Positions 18,013-27,298 of a DNA stretch of 64,000 bases are shown here, one piece after another. A model generated the notes under the pieces. That model did not search any database and was not told where the DNA came from. It saw nothing but the letters and a program-made list of their open reading frames with translations. Made by a program: the position numbers and the translations under genes. This DNA is from Alkalihalobacillus bogoriensis ATCC BAA-922 (GTDB lineage Bacteria > Bacillota > Bacilli > Bacillales > Bacillaceae_F). The stretch is taken from contig NZ_JHYI01000014.1 of NCBI RefSeq assembly GCF_000621445.1, positions 124,001-188,000 on the forward strand, given 5' to 3'. How positions within the stretch are numbered: position 1 is the first letter of the stretch; each line of letters starts with the position of its first letter.

Positions 18013-18183
18013 AAACCGTTATCTGTGAACATTGCTAGCGTTTTGGAACGTTGGCGGACACAGGAGCTGTTAATCATAATACATCGCTAGGAATAGAGTG
18101 GCTTTTGCGTGAATAAGCGCTCCTGTGGCCGCTAAAAAACGGAAACCCGTATCATGTTCACAAATAACGGCTGCTCTGACCGC
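18004..18183. repeat. R2 core: nested inverted repeat, copy 1
   Basis: Three nested pairings are visible. GCGGCCA (18004-18010) pairs with TGACCGC (18177-18183) with one mismatch. CCGTTATCTGTGAACAT (18016-18032) pairs with 18154-18170 with one mismatch. GCGGACACAGGAGC (18054-18067) pairs with GCTCCTGTGGCCGC (18119-18132) with one mismatch. A small hairpin, ACGG-AAAC-CCGT, lies in the 3' half. The order and lengths fit a folded RNA or a cruciform. Confidence 0.75.
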
Positions 18184-18368
18184 AAAAATGAAACAAATGA
18201 GGGAGTATAAAAATTTTGGTCTAGCAGCGAAGCTTTGAAAGCTTATTCAAGAAGTGCAAAGGCTACGCACCTGCGCGTTTCACCCCAAGAAGAGCGCTTG
18301 GGGTTCACTGTCAAAAGCGGGCAGGGATCCGCACTTCGCTTGAAACGAAACACCGCTCCCGTGTTTTT

Positions 18369-19256
18369 TTATTCAGTAAGAAGTATATCTTCTAATTGGT
18401 CAGCTGACTTTTTTAGTAGTGGCTCAGATTTTAAAATCGAGAACAGTCCTTTTAAAATAATTTGTTCAGGCTGTTGTTTGTTTACTTCAATGGAAATTCT
18501 GTCCACACATTCAATCAGTTCCTTTCTCTGACTTTCTTGTATCGTATCGCATAATTCAATTGTTTCATAAATATCTTTCCAAGCTTGTTCACGTTTTTCA
18601 AAAGAAACAAAGGCGCCTTGTTTGTCCATTTGTACTGCAAAAAAAGCCATCTCTTCCTCTTTTAGTAACGGTTGACTATCGCCATGCAAATAACTTTCTC
18701 CTAAATGTTGTAATTGAGTGACTATATGTGTAGCCAAGTCTTTAGATTGAATAGTGGTGTAATCTGAAACAAATAACTTCATATAGGAAGTGTAAATGGA
18801 TTGAATCATCCAAAATAAATCCCATTTATATGGAGTTATGTCAGGCCCGAATAATTCAATAATATTGGCATCTAGCCAAGTGAAAAAACGGCCACGCATA
18901 CGGTATTCAAACTGTTTAAGCTTCTCGCTATGCTTTGGACCGTCTCCTCTCATTTGCATTTTCATGAAAAACTTATATTCGGCAATTCCTTCAAATTGAA
19001 CTTCAAACTGTTTCATTAACCGTTGTTTTACAGGGATATTTCGATGTAAAGAAACAACAAATGCTCGTTCAAAAACGAGTTGTTGGTAATGTTCGTATAT
19101 CGAAATTAAGAGGTCCTCTTTCGACTGAAAATAGGAGTAAATCGATCCTTTCGCAATCCCAATTTCATCTGCGATTTCTTGAATGGAGGTGTTCTCATAA
19201 CCTTTCTCTCCAAAAAGTTCGACAGCTTTTTCTAATATCTGTTGTTGTTTATCCAA
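18369..19256 (-). CDS. TetR-family repressor of the adjacent RND pump
   Basis: I start this at TTG (19256), six bases after GAGGTG, giving 295 residues beginning LDKQQQILEKAVELFGEKG. A longer frame to 19313 lacks a ribosome site. The N-terminal TetR helix-turn-helix is clear (NTSIQEIADEIGIAKGSIYS and the following YFQSKEDL, about residues 24-52). The larger C-terminal part is a ligand-binding domain with no recognised subfamily. It is divergent from an RND efflux gene, and the intergenic region holds two TGACT...AGTCA palindromes. Auto-repression and repression of the pump are inferred. The length is greater than most TetR proteins (about 200 residues), which suggests an extra C-terminal region. 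Confidence 0.87.
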   Translation of the reverse strand: MDKQQQILEKAVELFGEKGYENTSIQEIADEIGIAKGSIYSYFQSKEDLLISIYEHYQQLVFERAFVVSLHRNIPVKQRLMKQFEVQFEGIAEYKFFMKMQMRGDGPKHSEKLKQFEYRMRGRFFTWLDANIIELFGPDITPYKWDLFWMIQSIYTSYMKLFVSDYTTIQSKDLATHIVTQLQHLGESYLHGDSQPLLKEEEMAFFAVQMDKQGAFVSFEKREQAWKDIYETIELCDTIQESQRKELIECVDRISIEVNKQQPEQIILKGLFSILKSEPLLKKSADQLEDILLTE

Positions 19257-19320
19257 GTGATTCACCTCTATTGCAAATTTGATGCTTATGTGTTGACGGA
19301 AATAATCCCACATGAGAAAA

Positions 19321-19334
19321 TGACTTCAAAGTCA
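19321..19334. promoter_or_regulatory. TetR operator 1 (candidate)
   Basis: TGACTTCAAAGTCA has six-base arms TGACTT/AAGTCA around two bases. It lies upstream of tetR, between the divergent genes. Confidence 0.65.
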
Positions 19335-19385
19335 AGGTTATAAATGTTGTTATATTAATGTTTTTATTGTTCTTTTATCAAAAAA

Positions 19386-19399
19386 TGACTATGAAGTCA
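19386..19399. promoter_or_regulatory. TetR operator 2 (candidate)
   Basis: TGACTATGAAGTCA shares 12 of 14 positions with operator 1. It lies 65 bases from it and 21 bases before the ATG of the RND pump, where a bound repressor would block transcription. Confidence 0.65.
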
Positions 19400-19419
19400 G
19401 TGGGAGCTGGGTTGAAAAG

Positions 19420-22400
19420 ATGCTATCATGGATTTTGCAACGTTCAAAGGTTTTTTTAATTTTATTTCTTTTGTTTATTATTATTGGTGTTTACACATTT
19501 TTATCTTTACCACAACGAGAAATCCCTGAAATCACACTAAATATCGGGACTGTAACGACAGTATATCCAGGAGCTACAGTTGAAGATGTAGAAAGAGATA
19601 TTACAAATCCAATTGAAGAGAGTATAAAGAATATTGAAGGCATTGAAGAAATTGTGTCTTCCTCTTCAGCTGGTTTTTCCTCGATTGTGTTAACGCTTGA
19701 GGACGGGGTAAACCAAACACAAATTTTATCTGATGTTCGTCAAGCGGTTTCCGTAGTTGCAACCCAATTCCCTGAAAATGTGAATGACCCTACTGTAAGT
19801 AATGTTTCAGGAAGCACGCCTGTTGTTTCTTATCACATTATAAGTGATGACAGAACAAACTTAAATGGTTTATACGAAGAAATGATGAGATGGCAAAAGG
19901 AAGTTGAGTCACTACGTGGGGTCGACCGTGTTATAATTAAAGGAATTTCGGAAAATGAAGTTATGATTTCATTGGATTCAAGCCTTTTAGCAGAAGCGCG
20001 TCTTACGTTACCGGAAGTAATCGAAGCGATTGAAGATGAATTTGCTCCTTCTCCCCTTGGAAAGGTTGAAACTGATGGACAAATTCTGCAACTAAAAGTG
20101 GATCATTATCGTAATAGTACGAATTTGGAATCGGTTCTTGTTGGAAGTGATCAAGAAAATAATCCTGTTTATTTAAGTGATGTAGCGACGGTAAAGATTG
20201 AGCCAAAAGAAACGACCGACTTAATTGCCTTTGAAGATGCACCGTCCATTTCCTTCACTGCTTTTGTTCAGCCTGGTGAGGATATTCCAACGGTAGATAA
20301 AAGGGTGGATGAAACTGTTCGTGAGCTCGCAAAAGGGCTCCCTGAAAATGTGGAATTGGTTTCTTATTATTCACAAGCGAATATTGTAACGGACATTTTT
20401 GAAAGTTTATTTTTATCGTTAGCCATTGCAGTGGTAGTTGTTATTTTTACGGCTATACTTGGCTTAACATTTTCAGGAGCCATTACTGTCGCTTTGGCTG
20501 TACCGATATCATTGTTAATGGGGTTAATCCCATTACCGTTTACTGGTGTTGACTTAAACCAAATATCGGTGATTGGTGCTATTATCGCTTTAGGGATTTT
20601 AGTAGATGATTCAATTGTTGTAAACGATAATATCCAACGGCATTATAAAATGGGGAAGTCTGCTTTAACTGGGGCCGTTACGGGTGTAAAAGAAGTGTGG
20701 GTATCTATTGTTACTTCTTCATTAGCAATAGTATTTACTTTTTTACCTCTTGTATTTTTAAGTGGGGCCAATGGCGCTTTTATCCGTGCATTACCTATGG
20801 TTTTGATTACAACGATATTGGCTTCGACACTCGTTGCGCTTTTCTTTGTTCCGATGCTTCGGTATTTGATGCAACGAAAAACGAACAGAAAAATGTCTGA
20901 TGCACCAGGATTACTAGGAAAGCCATTAAATCTCGCATCAGATTTTTACGCAAATCGCGTGTTGGCTAAAGCAAGTAAGTGGCCATTTCTTGTTTCCTTT
21001 GCTGGACTTTTCATAACAACAGCTATCATAGGTTTAGTCGTTTTTACACCATTTGAGTTTTTCCCAGCAGCTGACCGGGAAGAAGTAACCATTGATGTCG
21101 AATTACCAATTGGGACGCCATTAGAAGAAACATATGAGCTTATGCAAGAAATGACTGACTTCGTTGCTGCAGATGATGGAGTAGTAGAAACAAGTGTTTT
21201 TAGCGGGACAGGGTTACCGAACTTATTTAATAGTTCTCTTGATGTGAGTGGCCCATTTACTGGTCAAATTGTTGTGCGAGTCGATCGTGTAAATCAAACG
21301 GCGCAAGGGTTTATTAATAATTGGACAAAGCCATTACGCGAAGAATTTCCAACAGCGACGATTTTTTTAGAAACAATTGAACAAGGTCCTCCTACAGGTG
21401 CTCCTGTGACAGTGACTGTGACAGGTCCAGATATTGATGCTCTTGTTGAGTGGAAAGAGGAGCTACAACTTGAAATGCAAGCCATTGGAGCAGAAATAGT
21501 TTTAGATAACATGGGACCAAGAGAACCTGCTATAGTGTATGTACCTGACCGTGAAAAACTAGAACAATACGGAGTAACAGTCAACCAAATTAGCGAACAA
21601 ATTCGTATCGTTACAGGGGGCATTCCGTTTCGGACTTTCGATGATGGAGTTGTGAAATACAACTCAACCTTATTTGTGGATAGAGTAGAAAAAGGACAAC
21701 AAGTGAATTTATATGAAATTGATTTTGTCGTACAAGAAAACGGTATTCCAACACTAGTTCCACTTTCAGATTTGGTGACAGAAGAAAGGTCCGAACAGCT
21801 ACAACGAATCGGTCATATCGATGGAGAACGAGCGATTGTATTACGGGCATACCCAGGTGAGACAGAGGGATTTAAAGCAAAAGTAGCTGAACTTGTTGAA
21901 ACTCATCGCCAAAACCTTCAAGGAAATGAATATTCAATTTGGGTAGGTGGAGAAAATCAAGCACAAGATGACTTCTTTGCAGAAATAATCATTTTGTTCA
22001 TCATTGTTATTTTCCTTGTTTACTTGTTATTAGCCTTTCAGTTTAATTCGCTCAAAATGCCATTTCTAGTGTTAGTCGCTGTTTACTTAGCGATTGCGGG
22101 TGCTATATTAGGGTTGTTTGCTACTCAAACACCTATAAGCTTTTTAGCTGTTATGGGAATGGTCTCGTTAACAGGAATTGTTGTTCGAAATTCAGTCGTT
22201 CTACTTGATTTCATTGAGCAAGGAAGAAAGAGTGGAATGAGTATCCAGGAAGCTGTTATTGAATCTGGCCGGTCGCGATTACGACCGATTTTGTTAACGG
22301 CAGTAACTTCGGTTGTAGCGTTACTTCCTATTGCGATTTCAGGAGACGCACTATTTACGCCATTAGCGATTACGATTATTTCAGGGATATTATTTTCGAC

Positions 22401-22476
22401 ATTGCTAACGCTAGTGCTTGTCCCTATGCTATATATTGTGTTTTCACGTTTTCAAAACAAAGAAAGATTAAATTAA
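19420..22476 (+). CDS. RND-family efflux pump (AcrB/SwrC type)
   Basis: The 1018-residue protein has the RND layout: one N-terminal helix, a large extracytoplasmic porter loop, six helices, a second porter loop and five more helices. The proton-relay helix 4 motif GILVDDSIVVNDNI (about residues 392-405) carries the paired aspartates. EFFPAADREEVTIDVELP begins the second loop region, and GMVSLTGIVVRNSVVLLDFIEQG is the usual helix 10-11 region. Gram-positive members such as SwrC export surfactants and drugs. No membrane-fusion partner gene lies next to it. The gene is terminated by a strong hairpin. Control by the divergent TetR protein is inferred from the operators. Confidence 0.92.
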   Translation: MLSWILQRSKVFLILFLLFIIIGVYTFLSLPQREIPEITLNIGTVTTVYPGATVEDVERDITNPIEESIKNIEGIEEIVSSSSAGFSSIVLTLEDGVNQTQILSDVRQAVSVVATQFPENVNDPTVSNVSGSTPVVSYHIISDDRTNLNGLYEEMMRWQKEVESLRGVDRVIIKGISENEVMISLDSSLLAEARLTLPEVIEAIEDEFAPSPLGKVETDGQILQLKVDHYRNSTNLESVLVGSDQENNPVYLSDVATVKIEPKETTDLIAFEDAPSISFTAFVQPGEDIPTVDKRVDETVRELAKGLPENVELVSYYSQANIVTDIFESLFLSLAIAVVVVIFTAILGLTFSGAITVALAVPISLLMGLIPLPFTGVDLNQISVIGAIIALGILVDDSIVVNDNIQRHYKMGKSALTGAVTGVKEVWVSIVTSSLAIVFTFLPLVFLSGANGAFIRALPMVLITTILASTLVALFFVPMLRYLMQRKTNRKMSDAPGLLGKPLNLASDFYANRVLAKASKWPFLVSFAGLFITTAIIGLVVFTPFEFFPAADREEVTIDVELPIGTPLEETYELMQEMTDFVAADDGVVETSVFSGTGLPNLFNSSLDVSGPFTGQIVVRVDRVNQTAQGFINNWTKPLREEFPTATIFLETIEQGPPTGAPVTVTVTGPDIDALVEWKEELQLEMQAIGAEIVLDNMGPREPAIVYVPDREKLEQYGVTVNQISEQIRIVTGGIPFRTFDDGVVKYNSTLFVDRVEKGQQVNLYEIDFVVQENGIPTLVPLSDLVTEERSEQLQRIGHIDGERAIVLRAYPGETEGFKAKVAELVETHRQNLQGNEYSIWVGGENQAQDDFFAEIIILFIIVIFLVYLLLAFQFNSLKMPFLVLVAVYLAIAGAILGLFATQTPISFLAVMGMVSLTGIVVRNSVVLLDFIEQGRKSGMSIQEAVIESGRSRLRPILLTAVTSVVALLPIAISGDALFTPLAITIISGILFSTLLTLVLVPMLYIVFSRFQNKERLN

Positions 22477-22482
22477 TATGAG

Positions 22483-22517
22483 GAAGGTAGGAAAGATATC
22501 ATTTCCTATCTTCTTTT
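22483..22517 (+). terminator. Intrinsic terminator of the RND gene
   Basis: GAAGGTAGGAAA pairs with TTTCCTATCTTC and is followed by TTTTTG. Confidence 0.85.
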
Positions 22518-22644
22518 TGTTTACCTGGCAGTCTGCATTCGACGTATGTTATTTATTTTGATGTCAATTACATCGGAAAACAATGAGGAGAACCGTATGT
22601 TAAAGCTTTGTTTTGCTTACAATACGGGTAAGAGGTGGCGTAAA

Positions 22645-23499
22645 GTGAACTGTGAATATACATATATCCATACAAATAGCATCACATTACATACGGTTAT
22701 GGCAGGGCCAAAAGAAGGCCCACTTGTAATTTTGTTGCATGGTTTCCCTGAGTTTTGGTACGGGTGGCGTTTTCAAATCGAAGCATTAGCCAAAGCAGGA
22801 TATCGAGTGGTTGTCCCCGACCAACGGGGATATAACTTAAGTGAAAAACCACAGAAAATAGAAAGCTATACGATAGACATTTTACGGGATGATATTTTAG
22901 GATTGTTATCGTCTTTACAGAGAAAAAAGGCAATTTTTATTGGTCATGATTGGGGAGGACTCGTTGCATGGCATATTGCGACAACGGACCCTCTATGTGT
23001 GGAAAAGCTCATTATTTTAAATAGTCCGCAACCTCATGTAATGGTAAAGGTCGTAAGTTATTTGCCGATTCAATGGTATAAAAGCTTTTATTTGCTTTTG
23101 TTTCAGCCTCCTTTTTTACCGGAATGGGCGTTTCGAAATCAACACTTTCAGCTATTTGAAACGATTATGGAAAAGACAAGTCGGAACGGCACATTTACAA
23201 CTGACGATTTTGCGGTGTATAAAACGGCGTGGTCACAAAAACAGGCATTAACAACAATGGTTCATTGGTACCGAGCGATGAGAAAAGGAACGATTAAACA
23301 AGTGAAAGAAAGGGCCATTACTGTTCCTGTCCGAATCATATGGGGAAAAGATGATGTTTTTTTATCGTTGTCATTAGCAAAAAAAAGCATAGAGCATTGT
23401 GTGGATTGTAAGCTAGTTTTAGTTGATGCGACACATTGGGTTCATCTTGAACAACCTCAACTAGTGAATAAGTTTTTATTAGAATTTATTGCTGAATAA
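22645..23499 (+). CDS. Alpha/beta hydrolase, epoxide-hydrolase-like
   Basis: A GTG at 22645, six bases after AGAGGTGG, is preferred to the longer frame from 22546. It gives 284 residues, normal for the family. The oxyanion motif HGFPEFWYGWRFQ is typical of epoxide hydrolases and haloalkane dehalogenases. The nucleophile elbow GHDWGG carries aspartate instead of serine, as in epoxide hydrolases. WGKDDVF and THWVHLEQP supply the remaining acid and the histidine. The cap domain is rich in aromatic residues. The enzyme probably opens an epoxide or a related bond. The substrate is unknown, and no linked pathway genes are visible. Confidence 0.85.
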   Translation: MNCEYTYIHTNSITLHTVMAGPKEGPLVILLHGFPEFWYGWRFQIEALAKAGYRVVVPDQRGYNLSEKPQKIESYTIDILRDDILGLLSSLQRKKAIFIGHDWGGLVAWHIATTDPLCVEKLIILNSPQPHVMVKVVSYLPIQWYKSFYLLLFQPPFLPEWAFRNQHFQLFETIMEKTSRNGTFTTDDFAVYKTAWSQKQALTTMVHWYRAMRKGTIKQVKERAITVPVRIIWGKDDVFLSLSLAKKSIEHCVDCKLVLVDATHWVHLEQPQLVNKFLLEFIAE

Positions 23500-23507
23500 C
23501 TACGAAT

Positions 23508-23538
23508 GCTGCTGCTCTTAAGAGAGTGGCTTTTTTTG
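23508..23538 (+). terminator. Weak terminator after the alpha/beta hydrolase
   Basis: GCTGCTCTT and AAGAGAGTGGC form an imperfect stem, followed by TTTTTTTG. Confidence 0.55.
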
Positions 23539-23624
23539 TTCCACACTGGAGGGATTAAAGATTGATAAGCTAGAAGTAAATCGTGTTGAATACTCGTGTG
23601 TAACTTCTCTTCCTTCTAATCTTA

Positions 23625-23803
23625 CGGACATCTGTTCCACTATTTTAAGTGAAAGTAACGTTTCTCAAGTGCTATCGGACACTTGTTCTGTTATATCATA
23701 GAAGTGTCGTGTTTCCCCGCTTATTTGGCCATATAGCGGAAAGTATGTCCGTAAGAAATGTAGAAAAGGTTAAATTTTCATGAAATAAAGGAATATATGT
23801 CCG
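23625..23803. repeat. R1 repeat, copy C
   Basis: This 179-bp copy has motifs starting at 23625 and 23676 (forward) and 23737 and 23789 (reverse), spaced 51, 61 and 52 bases. It lies in the 644-base gap between the hydrolase and lacI-type genes. Arms between the motifs are partly complementary (CTATTTTAAGTGAAAGTAAC against the segment before the last motif). Confidence 0.85.
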
Positions 23804-23926
23804 AAACGAGAGGTGTCGCAGAAGATCCATTCCTATATATCTATCTCTTTTACAAAAATCTAACATTTTATTCACAAAAAGAGATGAAGACACTAACATG
23901 TGGGGAAAGGTGAAAAGTCTTTTATA

Positions 23927-23950
23927 CCAAGGGTTACTCCTTGGTTCTTT
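23927..23950 (+). terminator. Hairpin with T-rich tail upstream of the LacI-type gene
   Basis: CCAAGG-GTTACT-CCTTGG is followed by TTCTTT. It has terminator form, but no obvious gene ends just before it. It may insulate the lacI region from transcription through R1 copy C. Confidence 0.45.
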
Positions 23951-23970
23951 ATCGTATCTTTAATTATTAG

Positions 23971-23984
23971 TTAAAACGGTTTGA
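23971..23984. promoter_or_regulatory. LacI-family operator 1 (candidate)
   Basis: TTAAAACGGTTTGA has a central CG and near-symmetric arms. It resembles the second, perfect site at 24103-24116. Confidence 0.5.
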
Positions 23985-24033
23985 TTAAATTTATAAAGTA
24001 ATAAAGTAGGAGGAACCTTTATAAATCAATGAT

Positions 24034-24062
24034 TTGCGCTAACTATTAAATAGATTTATTAA
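24034..24062 (+). promoter_or_regulatory. Possible promoter of the LacI-type gene
   Basis: TTGCGC and TATTAA are separated by 17 bases. The -35 box is mediocre. It lies between the two LacI-type palindromes, about 80 bases before the start codon. Confidence 0.4.
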
Positions 24063-24102
24063 TGATTAACATGAAATTTACGCTTAGTTTATTAGTAATT
24101 AA

Positions 24103-24116
24103 TAAAACCGGTTTAA
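24103..24116. promoter_or_regulatory. LacI-family operator 2 (candidate)
   Basis: TAAAACCGGTTTAA is almost perfectly symmetric around CCGG, with the central CG usual for LacI-family sites. It lies 27 bases before the start of the regulator gene, a position suited to autorepression of the whole operon. Confidence 0.65.
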
Positions 24117-24143
24117 TATCAATTATGGTAAAGGGTGATGAAA

Positions 24144-25166
24144 ATGACAAATATCAATGATGTTGCCAAAGCAGCAGGAGTATCCAAAAGCACAGTTTCA
24201 AATGTATTTAGTCAAAAGCGACCAATTAGTAAGGAGGTGAGGGAACGTGTTTTAGCGGTAGCGAAAGAGCTTCACTATAAACCAAATTACTTAGCTCGAA
24301 GTTTAGCGATAAAAGAAACGAAGATTATCGGTTTAAATATGGTTGGTGAAAAAATTAAGTTTAGCCAATTTCATCTTTCATTTATAAATGGCGTGTTAAG
24401 TGAATGTTACCATCAAGGCTATCGATTGCTTGTAAATACTTTACCTGACCATTATCGAGAACAAGTTATTCATGTTGCGTCAAATCCTACAGATGGAGAA
24501 ATCATCTTAGCACCGTCAATGAATGATAATCGGATAATTGAAAGTGTGGAAAAGAATACACCAGTCGTTGTTGTTGGAATCCCGCCAACGCCATATGAAA
24601 ACCAACTTTCTTATGTAGACAACAATAATTTTCCTGCCGCTGTGCAAGTAACTGACTACTTAATTTCGTTAGGGCATCGCAATTTTTTATTTCTTAATGC
24701 TCCTAAAATACGGACTGTTAGTCAAGAACGAGAAATAGGTCATGTTGCCTCGTTAGACAAAAATGGTGTCCCGGTTAATCAGCGTTTTATTATTCCACGT
24801 AATGAAAAATTGACTTCAGTTGAGTTTGGATATGTAACGGCAAAAAAAATGCTAGTTGAAAATAAAGAGCTGACGGCCGTGATTACTGATAATGACAAAG
24901 TTGCCTTAGGGGTATATCGAGCTTGTGCAGAATTAGGGATTCAAATACCAAAGCAATTGTCGATTATAGCTTTTAGTGACGGGTCTGTATATGCATCTGA
25001 ATTTTCTCCACCGTTAACAAATATGAAATTGAATGGAGAAAAATTAGGGAGGGAAGCCGCTAAACTACTAATTGAACAAATCAAGTCTTCTGAACAAATT
25101 GTAAAAAGAGTCATTATTCCAATTGAATTAGAAGAAAGAGGATCAACTTCAAACATTCAAACATGA
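24144..25166 (+). CDS. LacI-family transcriptional regulator of the ABC operon
   Basis: The ATG at 24144 (340 residues) is preferred, because AAAGGG lies eight bases upstream and the protein then begins MTNINDVAKAAGVSKSTVSN, the standard LacI helix-turn-helix. GTG 24135 and ATG 24138 are also in frame. A hinge helix (YKPNYLARSLAIKE) and a periplasmic-binding-protein-like sensor domain follow. Members usually bind sugars or sugar phosphates. No terminator separates it from the downstream ABC transporter genes, and two palindromes with central CG stand upstream. Co-transcription and autorepression of the operon are therefore likely. The inducer is not known. Confidence 0.87.
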   Translation: MTNINDVAKAAGVSKSTVSNVFSQKRPISKEVRERVLAVAKELHYKPNYLARSLAIKETKIIGLNMVGEKIKFSQFHLSFINGVLSECYHQGYRLLVNTLPDHYREQVIHVASNPTDGEIILAPSMNDNRIIESVEKNTPVVVVGIPPTPYENQLSYVDNNNFPAAVQVTDYLISLGHRNFLFLNAPKIRTVSQEREIGHVASLDKNGVPVNQRFIIPRNEKLTSVEFGYVTAKKMLVENKELTAVITDNDKVALGVYRACAELGIQIPKQLSIIAFSDGSVYASEFSPPLTNMKLNGEKLGREAAKLLIEQIKSSEQIVKRVIIPIELEERGSTSNIQT

Positions 25167-25264
25167 AGCTGACATACATATGAACTTACTTATCATCATG
25201 ACATTTACTTTTTCATTCACGTAAGGAAATGTATCGTCACGAATTATTAATTAGGAGTGGGAAC

Positions 25265-27238
25265 ATGTTTAAGAAAAAGTTAGTTATCATGATGATTGTA
25301 CTTTTTATCTCTATGATAGTTGTTGGTTGTCAATCGAAAACGGAAGAAACGACGATAGAGCCGAAGAATGAATTAGAACCGGTCGAAGTAGAGCAGTTAG
25401 CAGTTGGATCTGAACTAAAAGATGCACCAATGCTCCAGGAGCTTGTTAGTAAAGGTGATTTACCAGCAGTAGAAGATCGTATGCCAATTCTTGATGATAT
25501 TATGGTCGAACCGGTTCTTGAAGAAATCGGGCAATACGGAGGAGAATGGAATTACCCGTGGGCTGGTCCGGATGATAAGTGGGGTATAGGTAAAATTACC
25601 GAAGAAGCATTATTTCGATTTACAGAAGATGGGAATGGTGTCGAGCCAAATGTTGCTAAAGGATATGATGTGAACGAAGAAAGAACGGAATACACGATTT
25701 ATTTACGTGAAGGAATGAAATGGTCGGATGGTGAGCCGTTTACTGCCGATGATGTTATTTTCTACTGGGAGCATATGCTCATTCCAGAGACATTTGGAAA
25801 AGCACTTTATGATTGCTATTACTCTGTCAATCCTGAAACAGGAGAAAAAGTTCGTTCCGATGTAGTGAAAGTGGATGATTATACAGTTAAAGTCATTCAC
25901 AAATATCCAAGTGTACTTTTCTTAGAGCGTTTAGCGATTGATAATAAATGGTTTTTTGCTCCAGCTCATTATTATGAAAATATTCTTCCTGAATTTTTAG
26001 GTGAAGAAAAAGCACTTGAAGTTGCGAAAGAATATGGATACAACGACTTAGATACATTTGGAGAATGGACTGGATATTATTTCTGGTTAATTCCTGACCG
26101 CCCAACACTTAGAGCATGGGTAGGAACAAATGACCCACATAGTGACCGCTATATTATGGAACGAAATCCGTATTACTTTAAAACGGATGCAGAAGGAAAC
26201 CAATTACCTTATATCGATCGAATTGTTTTAAACAAAATGCAAGATACTAGCCACTATTTAATGGAAACTCTTGCTGGTAATGTTGATGTGTTTACGTTTG
26301 GTTTTACAGATTTTACAGTATTAAAAGAAAATGAGCAAAAAGGAGATTACCGTGTTTTACAATGGACACCTACAGCATGGTCAAGTACAGGTTTACAGTT
26401 AAATCAAACGATTGATGATCCGAAATTACGTGAACTTTTTCAAGATAAACGTTTCCGTGAAGCTTTATCCGTCGCTGTTGACCGTGTCGAATTATCGGAA
26501 ATTTTAACGAGTGGATTAGGTGAACCACAACAAGCTTCCGTTTCGGAAGGGGTGCCAAACTATCAAGAAGGCTGGAAAGATCAGTGGAACGACTATAATG
26601 TTGACCGTGCTAACGAGTTACTTGATGACATCGGTTTGAAATGGGATGACAAGAAGGAATTCCGTACGTTTGCAGATGGCTCAGAACTAAATCTTGTGAT
26701 TTATCAAGAAAGCCGTGGAGAGACTCAAGTTGGGACATTACAAGAATTATTAAAGATGTATTATGAAAAAATCGGAATTAAAACAGATATTAAGATTGCT
26801 GACCAAGGATTGTTTTTTGATTTGAAATATGACAATAAAATCCCAGCAACAACCCAAAACATCAGTGTTGTAAAAGTAGCGTATCGTCCAGATGAACTGG
26901 TGCCGTTACGTGTGATTACGCCTTGGTTTGGTCACTATGGTTTATACAATTCTTCTAATGGAGAAGAAGGGGTAAAACCAGAAGGTGATGTTGCCAAACT
27001 AGTGGAATATTGGAACAATTTAACAGCCTCAAAAACGTCAGAGGAAGTTGATAAGTGGAGTGATGAAATCGTAAAACTCCATAAAGAAAACCAATGGGTA
27101 ATTGGGTATACGGGTCCAACTCCGTCGTTAGTTGTTGCGAAAAATAATGTTCGAAACGTTCCAGATGGTCTTATTGATAGTGATGAATTTAGAGGGTTAG
27201 GACATGCCAAACCAGTCCAGTTCTTTTTTAAACAATAA
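25265..27238 (+). CDS. ABC transporter substrate-binding lipoprotein (SBP_bac_5), probably oligosaccharide
   Basis: The ATG at 25265 follows AGGAGTGGG, giving 657 residues. A signal peptide ends in a lipobox-like VVGC, so the protein should be lipid-anchored outside the membrane. The mature part is a family 5 extracellular solute-binding protein (cluster C, the dipeptide/oligopeptide fold). The segment APMLQELVSKGDLPAVEDRMP followed by EEIGQYGGEW is characteristic of the subgroup that binds oligosaccharides such as alpha-galactosides or beta-glucans in other bacteria. The LacI neighbour also points to sugar. It heads the transporter genes and is followed by a strong hairpin that may raise its message level above that of the permeases. 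Confidence 0.85.
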   Translation: MFKKKLVIMMIVLFISMIVVGCQSKTEETTIEPKNELEPVEVEQLAVGSELKDAPMLQELVSKGDLPAVEDRMPILDDIMVEPVLEEIGQYGGEWNYPWAGPDDKWGIGKITEEALFRFTEDGNGVEPNVAKGYDVNEERTEYTIYLREGMKWSDGEPFTADDVIFYWEHMLIPETFGKALYDCYYSVNPETGEKVRSDVVKVDDYTVKVIHKYPSVLFLERLAIDNKWFFAPAHYYENILPEFLGEEKALEVAKEYGYNDLDTFGEWTGYYFWLIPDRPTLRAWVGTNDPHSDRYIMERNPYYFKTDAEGNQLPYIDRIVLNKMQDTSHYLMETLAGNVDVFTFGFTDFTVLKENEQKGDYRVLQWTPTAWSSTGLQLNQTIDDPKLRELFQDKRFREALSVAVDRVELSEILTSGLGEPQQASVSEGVPNYQEGWKDQWNDYNVDRANELLDDIGLKWDDKKEFRTFADGSELNLVIYQESRGETQVGTLQELLKMYYEKIGIKTDIKIADQGLFFDLKYDNKIPATTQNISVVKVAYRPDELVPLRVITPWFGHYGLYNSSNGEEGVKPEGDVAKLVEYWNNLTASKTSEEVDKWSDEIVKLHKENQWVIGYTGPTPSLVVAKNNVRNVPDGLIDSDEFRGLGHAKPVQFFFKQ

Positions 27239-27246
27239 TAACTAAT

Positions 27247-27269
27247 AGACAGGGGGATTCCCCCTGTCT
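27247..27269 (+). promoter_or_regulatory. Intercistronic hairpin between binding-protein and permease genes
   Basis: AGACAGGGGG-ATT-CCCCCTGTCT is a perfect ten-base-pair stem without a T-run. Its position fits a transcript-stabilising or partial-attenuation hairpin that favours expression of the binding protein. Confidence 0.75.
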
Positions 27270-27298
27270 CTATCCTACTATGTGTGGAAGGAGAAATT

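Larger units (their letters stand above)
17731..18370. repeat. R2 repeat, copy 1 (most complete)
   Basis: The element fills the 707-base gap between converging rnhA and the tetR gene. In order it holds a left flanking module (about 17731-17829), a short AT-rich spacer, a 32-codon frame (17914-18012), a 180-bp nested inverted repeat (18004-18183) and a right flanking module (about 18209-18370). The right module carries an extra insert of about 60 bases with a CCCCAAG/CTTGGGG hairpin. The right end abuts the stop codon of the minus-strand tetR gene. Copies 2 and 3 keep the same order. Confidence 0.85.

Noticed and set aside
17886-18077. Minus-strand 63-codon frame in R2 copy 1, also present at 54019-54210 and in altered form at 35633-35989
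   Set aside because: It has no ribosome site, starts inside a stem of the nested inverted repeat and is explained by repeat similarity. The opposite strand is equally open.
17731-18370. R2 as an insertion sequence or CRISPR array
   Set aside because: No transposase frame, no regular spacer-repeat pattern, and no clear target duplication can be seen.
18235-18531. 98-codon plus-strand frame spanning the R2 right module and the tetR 3' end
   Set aside because: It crosses the terminator-like module and lies antisense to tetR, with no ribosome site.
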